From NCBI GenBank assembly GCA_021204715.1, contig JAJPYW010000087.1:1-17560 (forward strand): DNA of 17,560 nt, given 5' to 3'. Positions 1 to 6,891 of the stretch are shown piece by piece; positions within the stretch are counted from its first letter, which is position 1, and each line of letters opens with the position of its first letter. The notes under the pieces were generated by a model, which saw only the letters and a program-made list of their open reading frames with translations, made no database searches and was not told the DNA's origin. The position numbers and the translations under genes were made by a program. This DNA is from Prevotellaceae bacterium. GTDB taxonomy: Bacteria; Bacteroidota; Bacteroidia; Bacteroidales; Bacteroidaceae.

Positions 1-123
1 GTGAAGCGCGAAGTAAACTACGTTACCACCACGCACGGCGGCTACGGTGCTTTCCGCGAGTTCGTGGAGAAGATACTGGCCGACAACGGGGTGCTGGAAG
101 AGGTGCTGGCCAAAATAATGTGA
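1..123 (+). CDS. C-terminal end of an unidentified protein (5' end outside window)
   Basis: Frame 1 is open from the left edge to a TGA at 121-123 and gives 40 residues, beginning VKREVNYVTTTHGGYGAF and ending in EEVLAKIM. The composition is protein-like: an aromatic/Gly-rich stretch followed by an amphipathic helix rich in Glu, Leu and Val. Codon use is GC-rich like the neighbouring genes. I do not recognise the family. The gene runs towards the minus-strand glycosyltransferase and the two stop codons are about 70 bp apart, so it belongs to a separate transcription unit. The GTG at position 1 is most likely an internal valine. Confidence 0.6.
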   Translation: MKREVNYVTTTHGGYGAFREFVEKILADNGVLEEVLAKIM

Positions 124-192
124 AGAGACTGTTAGAACGGACAAACGCTTTACTATATATCAACGGCCGGCGGTTTGATTTGTGCCGGATAG

Positions 193-1217
193 CTACTTGG
201 TAGCTCTTATCGCCCTGACAATCGCTTCCCTTTCGGGTGTGGAGAAGGTGCAGGGATAACTGGGCATACCCTTCACCGCTTTCAATCCTTTGCGCCGGTA
301 TTGCCGGTCGGCCAGCCGCCCCAACCAGTGCAGCCACACATGCTTCTTGGCGTAGGCAATGATGGCTTGCTTGCGCGAAACAGCGGCTGTCTCCTTGGGC
401 ATCTCGCTGATGGAACGCATAAAGGCCACCGCATCGGCCGGCGTGCTTCCCTCTTTTGCAGCGAGCAACGCACCCATGGCCTGCAAGAATCCTTGGTACT
501 CTTCTTTATATTCGGCCGCACTTTTGACTACCGATGGCGGCACCGTGCTGTCGGTGGCCGACCCCGGTATATACTCACGGGCACTGTAGAAGCAGGGCAG
601 CGTGGCATACTTTCCGCATATCAACACGGCGTGGTTGAAAAACTCTTCGGCCAGGAAGAGGTTGCGGAACAGCAGCTTGCCCGATGCATCGAACGGGGCG
701 GCATACATGGCGCGGAACACTTCGGTGCGCGTCACCCCGTAGAGCAGGGAAGCATACATGCCCTCTTCCTGCAACAGCCTTTCACGCGGCGTGTCGGCGG
801 AGATGCGCTTGTCAAGGTGACGGATGTAACGGGGCATAAAAGCCACTTCCCCCCCCCCTTGCCGGGCGTGAAGGTGAGGTAGTGTCCCTGCGCCACGCTG
901 TAATCGGGATGTGCATCCAAGAAGTCGATTACCTGCCCGATGGCGGGCTGTACGGTGAAATCATCGTCTGCACAGTAAAGCACGTATGGGGTCTTGATAA
1001 GCGGCAACACTTCGCGTATCTTCAGCAGGAAATGGAGCCGGGGACGGTGCAGGTAGGTAACCGTGGGATAAGCATCCGCATCGGGAAAGGGGTAATCGGA
1101 AGAGTCGGGCACCAACAGTTGCAAGGCGGTACCGCTGTAATAATCGAGCAACCTGCGCAGCCGCTCAGGGCGGTTGTGGGCAGGGATGATGACGGTGACG
1201 CGGCTTAAATCAGGCAT
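193..1217 (-). pseudogene. TIGR00180-type family 2 glycosyltransferase, frame broken at a G10 tract (pseudogene or phase-off gene)
   Basis: The 5' part (from ATG at 1217) reads MPDLSRVTVIIPAHNRPERL, a GT-A family 2 start. An acidic DDD motif (CADDDF, residues 84-86) is the expected metal/nucleotide-sugar site. After residue ~119 the frame enters ten consecutive G (849-858 on plus as C), passes into nonsense sequence, and stops at 732, giving 161 aa. The real continuation (FMPRYIRHLDKRISADTPRE onward) is in another frame and runs unbroken to the TAG at 193. Eleven or eight G would join the halves into about 341 or 340 aa, the normal size for the TIGR00180 family, which shares the PxERLLQ and YAV/YGV regions. 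The ATG overlaps the flippase stop by 8 bp and has an AGGAGG-like sequence upstream. It probably adds a sugar to a lipid-linked glycan, with an unknown acceptor. A sequencing error in the homopolymer cannot be excluded. Confidence 0.8.
849..858 (-). repeat. Homopolymer G10 tract inside the glycosyltransferase (candidate slippage site)
   Basis: Ten consecutive C on the plus strand are ten G in the coding strand of the glycosyltransferase. The tract sits precisely where the reading frame changes, and I saw no comparable homopolymer elsewhere in the window. In phase-variable genes of other bacteria, tracts of this kind gain or lose bases by slipped-strand mispairing. Here the length of 10 puts the gene out of frame; 8 or 11 would restore it. 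Confidence 0.7.
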
Positions 1218-2664
1218 CGAACTTCCTCCTTCCCAGCAAATATTGCACACTTTCGCGGAAGACCACCGATTTCAGCCGCCACATCACCAGCGCATAGAGT
1301 GCAGCGGCCACCGCTATCTTGACAAGCAGTGAGAGCCAGCGGCCGGCAAGGGGCTTCGCCACCCAAGCGGCCAAGGCGATGACCGCTATGGAGACGATGA
1401 GGTAAGGAGCGATGTCGCGCAGCGTGTCGAGTAAGCGAAGGCGGATATACTTGTGGGCGAACCAGTGCCACACGAGTAGCCACAAGATGTTCACGGCCGT
1501 GTAGACCTTCAACATGACTTGCAACCCGTAAGGATAACTCAGCCAAATGCACAACAGTTGCAACACCCCCAAGGCGATGGTGTTCCACATATAGACATTG
1601 GGATGCCCCAAGCTGTTCATCAAGTTGGCGTAGAGGGTGGAGAGCGGCATGAAAGCCGCCCATATACAAAGCACCTGCATCACCGGCACGCACGGCAGCC
1701 ACTTGTCGGTAATGGCTATCGAGATGAGTTCTTCCGAGATGATGCCCAATCCCAACATGGCGGGAAAGCTGACGAACGCCGTGAAGCGCATCAGCTTGCG
1801 GAAGATGTGCTGCAGGCGCTCCAATTCCCCGGAAGCCTCGAGGAACACCGGCTGCCCCACACTGTTTATCATGCCGAAGATGGTGGAGTAGCCCATGATG
1901 GTCCACTTGCTGCCCTGCGAGTAGTAACCCGCCTCGCGGATGGTGTAGAACCGTCCCAACAAGGCCGAAAAGATGTTGTTGTTGATGTGAGTGAAGAGCG
2001 TGGTGATGAACTGCTTGCTGCTGAAGGGAAGCAACTCGCGAAGCGGCTGCATGCGGAAAGAGAGCGTGGGGTGCCAAGGGGAGAACACCCAGAGCAACGC
2101 CACGTTGACGGTAATGTAGAGTACGTTCTGCAGGGCGATGCCCCAATAGCCCCATCCCCGGTAAGCGCAGGTCACGCCCACAACGCCCGATATGACAACA
2201 CCCGATATTTGTATCAAGCTGCGTTGCTTCACCATCAGGTTGCGGAAATAGTAGGCGGTGGGAGCCGTGCCGAAGCTGCCTATTAAAAAGCCCAAGAACT
2301 GGAAGCGTGCCAATCTTGTCAGGGCCGGCGTGTGGTAAAAACGGGCGATGAGCGGCGCCGAGGCAAATAACACTACGTAAAGCAGCACTCCCATGCTGAT
2401 GTTGAACCAGAAGACGGCGTTGTAGTCGTCGTCGGTTACCTGCTTCTTGTTGACCAACGCCAAGATGAACCCGCTCTCGCAGAAGATACCCGCCGCGGCC
2501 GAAAAGACAAGCAGCACCGCCACCATGCCGTAGTCGGTCGATGAAAGCAGCCGGGCCAAGAACACCCCGAACACCAAGTTCATCAACTGCAGGGAGCCGC
2601 TCCCGACGCCTCCCCAAAACAGTCCCTTGGCTGTTTTCTGCTTGAGTGAAGGAGTGTCGCCCAT
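1210..2664 (-). CDS. Wzx-like polysaccharide/lipid-linked oligosaccharide flippase
   Basis: This 484-residue integral membrane protein has a chain of hydrophobic segments over its full length, probably 12-14 helices, and belongs to the MOP/COG2244 (RfbX/WzxC) polysaccharide exporter group. Typical Bacteroidetes family features are the N-terminal LKQKTAKGLFWGGVGSGS start, the ARLLSSTDYGMVAVL segment and the CESGFILALVNKK loop. Such proteins move undecaprenyl-linked oligosaccharides across the inner membrane. It starts at an ATG only 9 bp after the metG stop and its last codons overlap the glycosyltransferase start, so the three are very likely co-transcribed. The substrate is unknown; pairing with one glycosyltransferase points to an envelope glycan, O-antigen-like or capsule-related. 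I see no truncation or frameshift. Confidence 0.9.
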   Translation of the reverse strand: MGDTPSLKQKTAKGLFWGGVGSGSLQLMNLVFGVFLARLLSSTDYGMVAVLLVFSAAAGIFCESGFILALVNKKQVTDDDYNAVFWFNISMGVLLYVVLFASAPLIARFYHTPALTRLARFQFLGFLIGSFGTAPTAYYFRNLMVKQRSLIQISGVVISGVVGVTCAYRGWGYWGIALQNVLYITVNVALLWVFSPWHPTLSFRMQPLRELLPFSSKQFITTLFTHINNNIFSALLGRFYTIREAGYYSQGSKWTIMGYSTIFGMINSVGQPVFLEASGELERLQHIFRKLMRFTAFVSFPAMLGLGIISEELISIAITDKWLPCVPVMQVLCIWAAFMPLSTLYANLMNSLGHPNVYMWNTIALGVLQLLCIWLSYPYGLQVMLKVYTAVNILWLLVWHWFAHKYIRLRLLDTLRDIAPYLIVSIAVIALAAWVAKPLAGRWLSLLVKIAVAAALYALVMWRLKSVVFRESVQYLLGRRKFDA

Positions 2665-2673
2665 GGAACAGAA

Positions 2674-4716
2674 CTATTTCACCTCGCTTCCCGGCTTTAC
2701 TTGTCCCAAAAGGGAAGTTACCGCCACCGTGCCGTCCACGTCTTCGGCAGAAAGTATCATGCCTTCGCTCACCAACCCGTTCTTGAACTGGCGCGGGGCC
2801 AAGTTGGCGATGAAGAGCACTTGCTTGCCCACCAACTCCTCGGGCTTGTAATGCTGGGCGATACCGCTCACGATGGTGCGGTTCTCCAATCCGTCGGCAA
2901 TCTTGAAGGCCAACAGCTTCTTCATCTTGGGCACGGGCGCGCACTCCAATACGGTGCCCACACGGATGTCTATCTGGCTGAATGTCTCGGCTGTCACCGT
3001 GGGCTTCACCGGCTTGGCCTTGTAGGAAGCCGCTTCGTTGGCTTTCTTGGTGGCTAATAATTTGTCCAACTGTGCCTGTATGGTCTCGTCGGCAATCTTC
3101 TCGAAAAGCAGGGCAGGCTCGCCCAAACGATGGCCGGCAGGCAGCAGGTCGGTGCGGCCCAAGCTGTCCCATGACAACTTCTCTATCTTGAGCATGCCAC
3201 GCAACTTCCCGCTGCTGAAAGGCAGGAAAGGCTCGAAGGCGATGGCCAAGTTGGCCACCAACTGCAAGGAGATGTTCAAGATGGTGGCCACACGCCCCAT
3301 GTCGGTCTTGGCCAACTTCCACGGTTCGGTGTCGGCCAAATACTTGTTGCCGATGCGGGCCAAGTTCATCGCCTCTTTCTGTGCGTCGCGGAACTTGAAA
3401 AGGTCGAGCAGTTTCTCCACTTCGCCTTTCACGCCGGCAAACTCCTGCAAGATGCCGCGGTCGTATTCGGTCAATTCACCCATTTGGGGAACGGTCCCGT
3501 CGAAATACTTCTTTGTCAGTTGCAAGGCACGGTTCACGAAGTTGCCGTACACGGCCACCAACTCGTTGTTGTTGCGTGCTTGGAAATCTTTCCAAGTGAA
3601 GTCGTTGTCTTTTGTTTCGGGGGCGTTGGCGGTGAGCACGTAGCGCAGCACGTCTTGCTTGCCGGGGAAGTCCTGCAAGTATTCATGCAGCCATATCGCC
3701 CAGTTATGAGATGTAGATAACTTGTCGCCCTCCAAATTCAGGAACTCGTTGGCCGGCACGTTGTCGGGCAATATGTAGCTTCCTTCGGCTTTCAACATGG
3801 CGGGGAAAACAATGCAATGGAACACGATGTTGTCCTTGCCGATGAAATGGACAAGGCGCGTCTCGGGGTCTTTCCACCACTTCTCCCAATCATCGGGCAA
3901 CAGCTCCTTGGTGTTGCTGATGTAGCCTATCGGTGCGTCGAACCACACGTAGAGCACCTTTCCTTCGGCACCCTCCACCGGCACGGGGATGCCCCAATCC
4001 AAGTCGCGGCTCACCGCGCGGGGCTGCAGGCCCATATCCAACCAGCTCTTGCACTGGCCGTACACATTGGGCCGCCACTCCTTGTGTTCTTCCAATATCC
4101 AGCGGCGCAGCCAAGGCTCGTGCTTGTCTAAAGGAAGGTACCAATGCTTGGTCTCGCGCATCACCGGCTGGCTGCCGCTGATGGCGCTCTTGGGATTGAT
4201 TAATTCAGTAGGGCTTAAACTGGAACCGCACTTCTCGCACTGGTCGCCATACGCACCCTCGGCGTGGCAATAGGGACACTCGCCGGTGATGTAGCGGTCG
4301 GCCAAGAACTGCCCCGCCTCCTCATCGTAATACTGCATGCTGGTCTTTTCGATAAACTCTCCCTTGTCGTAGAGCTTGCGGAAAAAGTCGGCGGCCAACC
4401 GGTGGTGTATGGGCGAGGTGGTGCGGCTGTAGATGTCAAACGATATGCCGAACTCCTCGAACGAGCGCTTGATGAGGGCGTGGTAGCGGTCCACCACATC
4501 CTGCGGAGTTACTCCCTCCTTGCGGGCGCGAATGGTGATGGGCACTCCGTGCTCGTCCGAGCCGCCTATGAAGAGAACATCCTCTTTCTTCAACCTCAAG
4601 TAACGCACATAAATGTCGGCGGGAATATACACCCCTGCCAAGTGGCCTATGTGCACCGGGCCGTTGGCATACGGCAACGCCGAGGTCACCGTGGTACGTT
4701 TGAATCTCTTTTCCAT
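2674..4716 (-). CDS. metG: Methionyl-tRNA synthetase
   Basis: Charges tRNA-Met with methionine in the cytoplasm. The protein of 680 aa matches the usual length of the long bacterial MetG form. The class I HIGH motif is at residues 22-25 ([11 protein letters not shown]). A four-cysteine zinc knuckle has Cys147, Cys150, Cys160 and Cys163 (CPYC...CEKC). The second signature KMSKS appears as KLSTS at 332-336. The C-terminal ~100 residues (from about [18 protein letters not shown]) form the EMAP/Trbp111-like tRNA-binding OB fold used for dimerisation. The frame stays open upstream to 5010, but [20 protein letters not shown] is the family's N terminus, so the ATG at 4716 is chosen. A TAnnTTTG promoter candidate lies about 90 bp upstream. 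The gene heads an operon with the flippase and glycosyltransferase. Confidence 0.97.
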   Translation of the reverse strand: MEKRFKRTTVTSALPYANGPVHIGHLAGVYIPADIYVRYLRLKKEDVLFIGGSDEHGVPITIRARKEGVTPQDVVDRYHALIKRSFEEFGISFDIYSRTTSPIHHRLAADFFRKLYDKGEFIEKTSMQYYDEEAGQFLADRYITGECPYCHAEGAYGDQCEKCGSSLSPTELINPKSAISGSQPVMRETKHWYLPLDKHEPWLRRWILEEHKEWRPNVYGQCKSWLDMGLQPRAVSRDLDWGIPVPVEGAEGKVLYVWFDAPIGYISNTKELLPDDWEKWWKDPETRLVHFIGKDNIVFHCIVFPAMLKAEGSYILPDNVPANEFLNLEGDKLSTSHNWAIWLHEYLQDFPGKQDVLRYVLTANAPETKDNDFTWKDFQARNNNELVAVYGNFVNRALQLTKKYFDGTVPQMGELTEYDRGILQEFAGVKGEVEKLLDLFKFRDAQKEAMNLARIGNKYLADTEPWKLAKTDMGRVATILNISLQLVANLAIAFEPFLPFSSGKLRGMLKIEKLSWDSLGRTDLLPAGHRLGEPALLFEKIADETIQAQLDKLLATKKANEAASYKAKPVKPTVTAETFSQIDIRVGTVLECAPVPKMKKLLAFKIADGLENRTIVSGIAQHYKPEELVGKQVLFIANLAPRQFKNGLVSEGMILSAEDVDGTVAVTSLLGQVKPGSEVK

Positions 4717-4802
4717 GTTGTATGTCTTTTGTTTCAACCGGACGGACGCCGCACCGCTCTTACAGCGCGCCGCATGCTTCGCGCCCCATCCGTTCATGGG
4801 AG

Positions 4803-4834
4803 CAAAGTTACAGTTTTTTTCACAACCTTGCAAC
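4803..4834 (-). promoter_or_regulatory. Candidate Bacteroidales promoter for the metG operon
   Basis: On the minus strand, TAACTTTG (4810-4803) is a perfect match to the Bacteroides -7 consensus TAnnTTTG. A GTTG (4834-4831), one base off the -33 TTTG element, lies 20 nt upstream. Transcription would begin near 4796 and leave a leader of about 80 nt before the metG ATG at 4716. This also argues against the longer metG reading frame. Confidence 0.55.
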
Positions 4835-4883
4835 CTTGCCCTCCTTTTATGCAGGGCGGCGGGAAAGGGGGCCTGATACAAAC

Positions 4884-5010
4884 AAAAAAGACGCGGCGCG
4901 ATGACAAGGGAAGAGCGGTTATAAGGCAAGACAAAAGAAGTGCGGTTTTGCAAAGCATGTGAAGTGCGGTCGCAAGGCAAGGAAAGCGCGTTTACAAAGC
5001 AGAACAGCAA
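4884..5010. repeat. Degenerate direct repeats, ~24-bp period, upstream of metG
   Basis: A purine-rich unit resembling GAAGTGCGGT followed by CAAAGCAAG or similar recurs with 24-26 bp spacing. The clearest copies begin at 4910, 4937 and 4961. A weaker copy follows at about 4985, and a doubtful one precedes them at about 4884. Copies 4937 and 4961 share GAAGTGCGGT exactly. The block lies between the terminator candidate of the epimerase gene and the metG promoter candidate. No function is evident; the copies are too diverged and too short for a CRISPR array. Confidence 0.4.
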
Positions 5011-5024
5011 GCGGCAATAAAAGA

Positions 5025-5053
5025 GAGGCCGGACCTGTTGCAGGCCCGGCCTC
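5025..5053 (-). terminator. Probable intrinsic terminator downstream of the epimerase gene
   Basis: GAGGCCGGACCTG (5025-5037), a TTG loop and CAGGCCCGGCCTC (5041-5053) form a GC-rich stem of 13 positions with one mismatch. On the minus strand it is followed by TCTCTTTTATT, a T-rich run, as expected for a rho-independent terminator. It sits 120 bp past the epimerase stop codon and before the metG promoter candidate, separating the two minus-strand units. Confidence 0.65.
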
Positions 5054-5173
5054 CTACCGCCTCTACCAGACTTCCCGACAATCTTTTTACCCGTTTGTTT
5101 ATCTTGGAAAGCCGTGACTAAACGAGGCGATAATTATATCCTTCACCATTCCACACCTATTATATATAGATAA

Positions 5174-6418
5174 CTATTCCAACCGTTTTTCCACCTCCAC
5201 GCCCAAGCGCACCGAGTGATAAGGACAACGCCATACACTCACTTTGGGCGTCTCTTTCTTGGGCTCTCCGTCAAAGCAGTCGCTGAACCATTCTCCATAT
5301 TCAGTGTCAACCATCGATTCCTCCACAAACGACCACACCTTGCAAGCCGCTTCTATATAGGAATCTTTTCCGGTTATCTGCCAAGCGTTGACGCAGGCGA
5401 TTATCGCCTCCACTTGCCCCCACCAAGCGGCATGGTCCTTACCTTTGCCGTCGTAGTTCTCGTAGCCCATGTAGCCTTTCTCGTTCAAGCCTTCCGACAA
5501 GCAGGCGTCGGTCACTTCCAATGCCACCTGCCCCGCGCGGGCTGTCAATTCCGGGTCGTCAAGCTGATTGGCGGCCTCGCAAAGCAGCCAGCACGCCTCC
5601 AAGTCGTGCGCGTAAGAATCCATCTCCACCAAGCTGTTCCACGCGTTGTCGAAGAAAAGGTTGAAGTGTCTTCTTGAGGCATCGTAAAGGCGGTCTAAGA
5701 AAAGCTCCACGCAGAAAGCCAACCGCTGCCGCAGCTCTTCGTCCTTCCAGCATTGGTACAACAAAGTATAAGCCTCCATTACGTGCAGGTGGGCGTTCAT
5801 GGTCTTGGGAGCGTTGTTAAAGTAGTTGTCTAACGGCTTCCAGTCTTGAGTGAAACACTCCACATAGCCGTCATGTTGCGGCTCGCGCCCTTTCTCCTCC
5901 AACGTGCGGTACAAGTCGATGGCTGCTTCCAAGCTCTCCTCGTTGCCGGTAGCCAAGTAGTGTCCGGCCAATCCGTATATGCCGTAGGTCATGGCGTAAG
6001 TATATTTGAAGGCGTTCAACACCTCCCCGTCGGGATTCACCAACCAATAGACACCCCCGAAACGCTTGTCGATGAAGGTATCCAAGAAATAACGCCGGGC
6101 GTAATCGGCGAGCCGCCTGTAGGCCACATCACCGAAAGTGTGGTATGCCGCCGAAAAGCTCCACAAGATGCGGGCGTTCAACACACCGCCCCGGGGCGCG
6201 TCGGGTACCGGGGTGCCGTCGCGCAGCACGGTGCCGTAAAAGCCGCCGTCGGGCGCCACCGCATAATCCATCCAGAAAGGCAGCACGCCTTGGCGTATGT
6301 TAGCCACAATCTCCCGGCGCATGCTTTCCCGCAACTCCACCGTAGTGGAGCCGCCATTACAACCCGCAAGTGCCAAGAGCAGGCAGGGCATCAAGAGACG
6401 AATCATTCTTTTGCTCAT
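5174..6418 (-). CDS. AGE-family epimerase lipoprotein, cellobiose/mannobiose 2-epimerase-like
   Basis: The product is 414 aa and belongs to the N-acylglucosamine 2-epimerase/cellobiose 2-epimerase superfamily, an (alpha/alpha)6 barrel. The three histidines known in cellobiose 2-epimerases have clear counterparts: His210/212 in TMNAHLHVMEAYT, His271 in SYAHDLEACWLL, and His401 in WRCPYHSVR. The AAWWGQVEAI block (residues 330-339) is also typical. Known enzymes convert the reducing-end glucose of beta-1,4-disaccharides to mannose or the reverse. Unusually, the N terminus MSKRMIRLLMPC ends in a lipobox LAGC (Cys20), so the protein should be exported and lipid-anchored. The ATG at 6418 was chosen over upstream in-frame codons because it gives a compact signal peptide; the ATG at 6406 is also possible. 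It is divergent from the HTCS gene. The exact sugar is not certain; an N-acylglucosamine substrate is the alternative. Confidence 0.88.
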   Translation of the reverse strand: MSKRMIRLLMPCLLLALAGCNGGSTTVELRESMRREIVANIRQGVLPFWMDYAVAPDGGFYGTVLRDGTPVPDAPRGGVLNARILWSFSAAYHTFGDVAYRRLADYARRYFLDTFIDKRFGGVYWLVNPDGEVLNAFKYTYAMTYGIYGLAGHYLATGNEESLEAAIDLYRTLEEKGREPQHDGYVECFTQDWKPLDNYFNNAPKTMNAHLHVMEAYTLLYQCWKDEELRQRLAFCVELFLDRLYDASRRHFNLFFDNAWNSLVEMDSYAHDLEACWLLCEAANQLDDPELTARAGQVALEVTDACLSEGLNEKGYMGYENYDGKGKDHAAWWGQVEAIIACVNAWQITGKDSYIEAACKVWSFVEESMVDTEYGEWFSDCFDGEPKKETPKVSVWRCPYHSVRLGVEVEKRLE

Positions 6419-6891
6419 ATATAAAATCAACAAGACGGCAAGCATCCCGTCGGTTTAACGATATCCATATTCCCCGGCGGCATGGGGGGATTAATAACCA
6501 AGAAAGTCTGCAGTGTTCAGTGCACTTCCAAGAAGAAGGCACCAAACGCCGCAAACTTCTATACGCTTTTCACAATAATACGTTTTTTCAACCATTCGTC
6601 AGATTATTGCGATTCAAGGTAATATCTTCTCAGTACATTTGTATAGTATCTTTTTCACGATGACAAATATAGTTGGTTGAAAGAAAACTTACCTGCCTGA
6701 AAAAACGCTTATCCAATCCCCTTTTGTTGCAAAAAAGCACATACTTGTACCTTTGGAAACAAACAACAACTCTTTTTTCAACAAATAAGGTGGTTGCACA
6801 CAGAAAAAACACAAATCTTCCCTTTGCCATTCAAGCGAATATACTTAAGTTTGCGCATGGAATGTTGTTAATCTTCCTAATCAAGAAAAAC
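6419..6891. other. Divergent intergenic region between the epimerase and HTCS genes
   Basis: This 473-bp region is AT-rich compared with the flanking genes and shows no credible gene. It should contain the promoters of both divergent units. The best site is the plus-strand promoter candidate at 6723-6755. Two further -7-like boxes are visible: TATATTTG on the minus strand (6671-6664) and TACATTTG on plus (6634-6641). Neither has a good -33 partner, so the epimerase promoter is not settled. An operator for the HTCS, usually a direct repeat, is likely here but I cannot identify it. Confidence 0.5.
6723..6755 (+). promoter_or_regulatory. Candidate Bacteroidales promoter for the HTCS-GH3 unit
   Basis: TTTG (6723-6726) and TACCTTTG (6748-6755) match the Bacteroides -33 and -7 consensus elements and are separated by 21 nt, within or just at the edge of the usual spacing. 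Transcription would begin near 6760 and give a leader of about 130 nt to the ATG at 6892. This makes translation from the far upstream in-frame ATG at 6673 unlikely. Confidence 0.6.

Larger units (their letters stand above)
4717..5173. other. Intergenic region between the metG and epimerase genes
   Basis: This 457-bp stretch has no convincing gene. It contains, from left to right, the metG leader and promoter candidate, the degenerate ~24-bp repeats, and the terminator hairpin of the epimerase gene. Positions 5054-5173 form the AT-richer 3' untranslated region of the epimerase gene, in which I see nothing further. Open frames crossing the region are upstream extensions of metG or antisense shadows. 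Confidence 0.6.

Noticed and set aside
1205..3322. Long minus-strand open frame of 705 codons across metG and the flippase
   Set aside because: It is out of frame with both well-recognised genes, is rich in His, Gly and Arg, and has no family resemblance. It is a shadow in GC-rich sequence.
2674..4716. KLSTS instead of KMSKS in MetG as a sign of a defective enzyme
   Set aside because: This signature varies among class I synthetases, and as far as I recall such a variant is normal in Bacteroidetes MetG; all other motifs and the length are intact.
4717..5010. Upstream in-frame extension of metG by 98 codons
   Set aside because: The MetG family starts at [16 protein letters not shown], and the extension covers the promoter candidate and the repeat region, so it is non-coding.
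4884..5010. CRISPR array
   Set aside because: The units are degenerate, have no distinct spacers, and there are no cas genes nearby.
6673..6891. Upstream in-frame extension of the HTCS gene by 73 codons
   Set aside because: It would bury the signal peptide inside the protein and begin upstream of the promoter candidate at 6723-6755.
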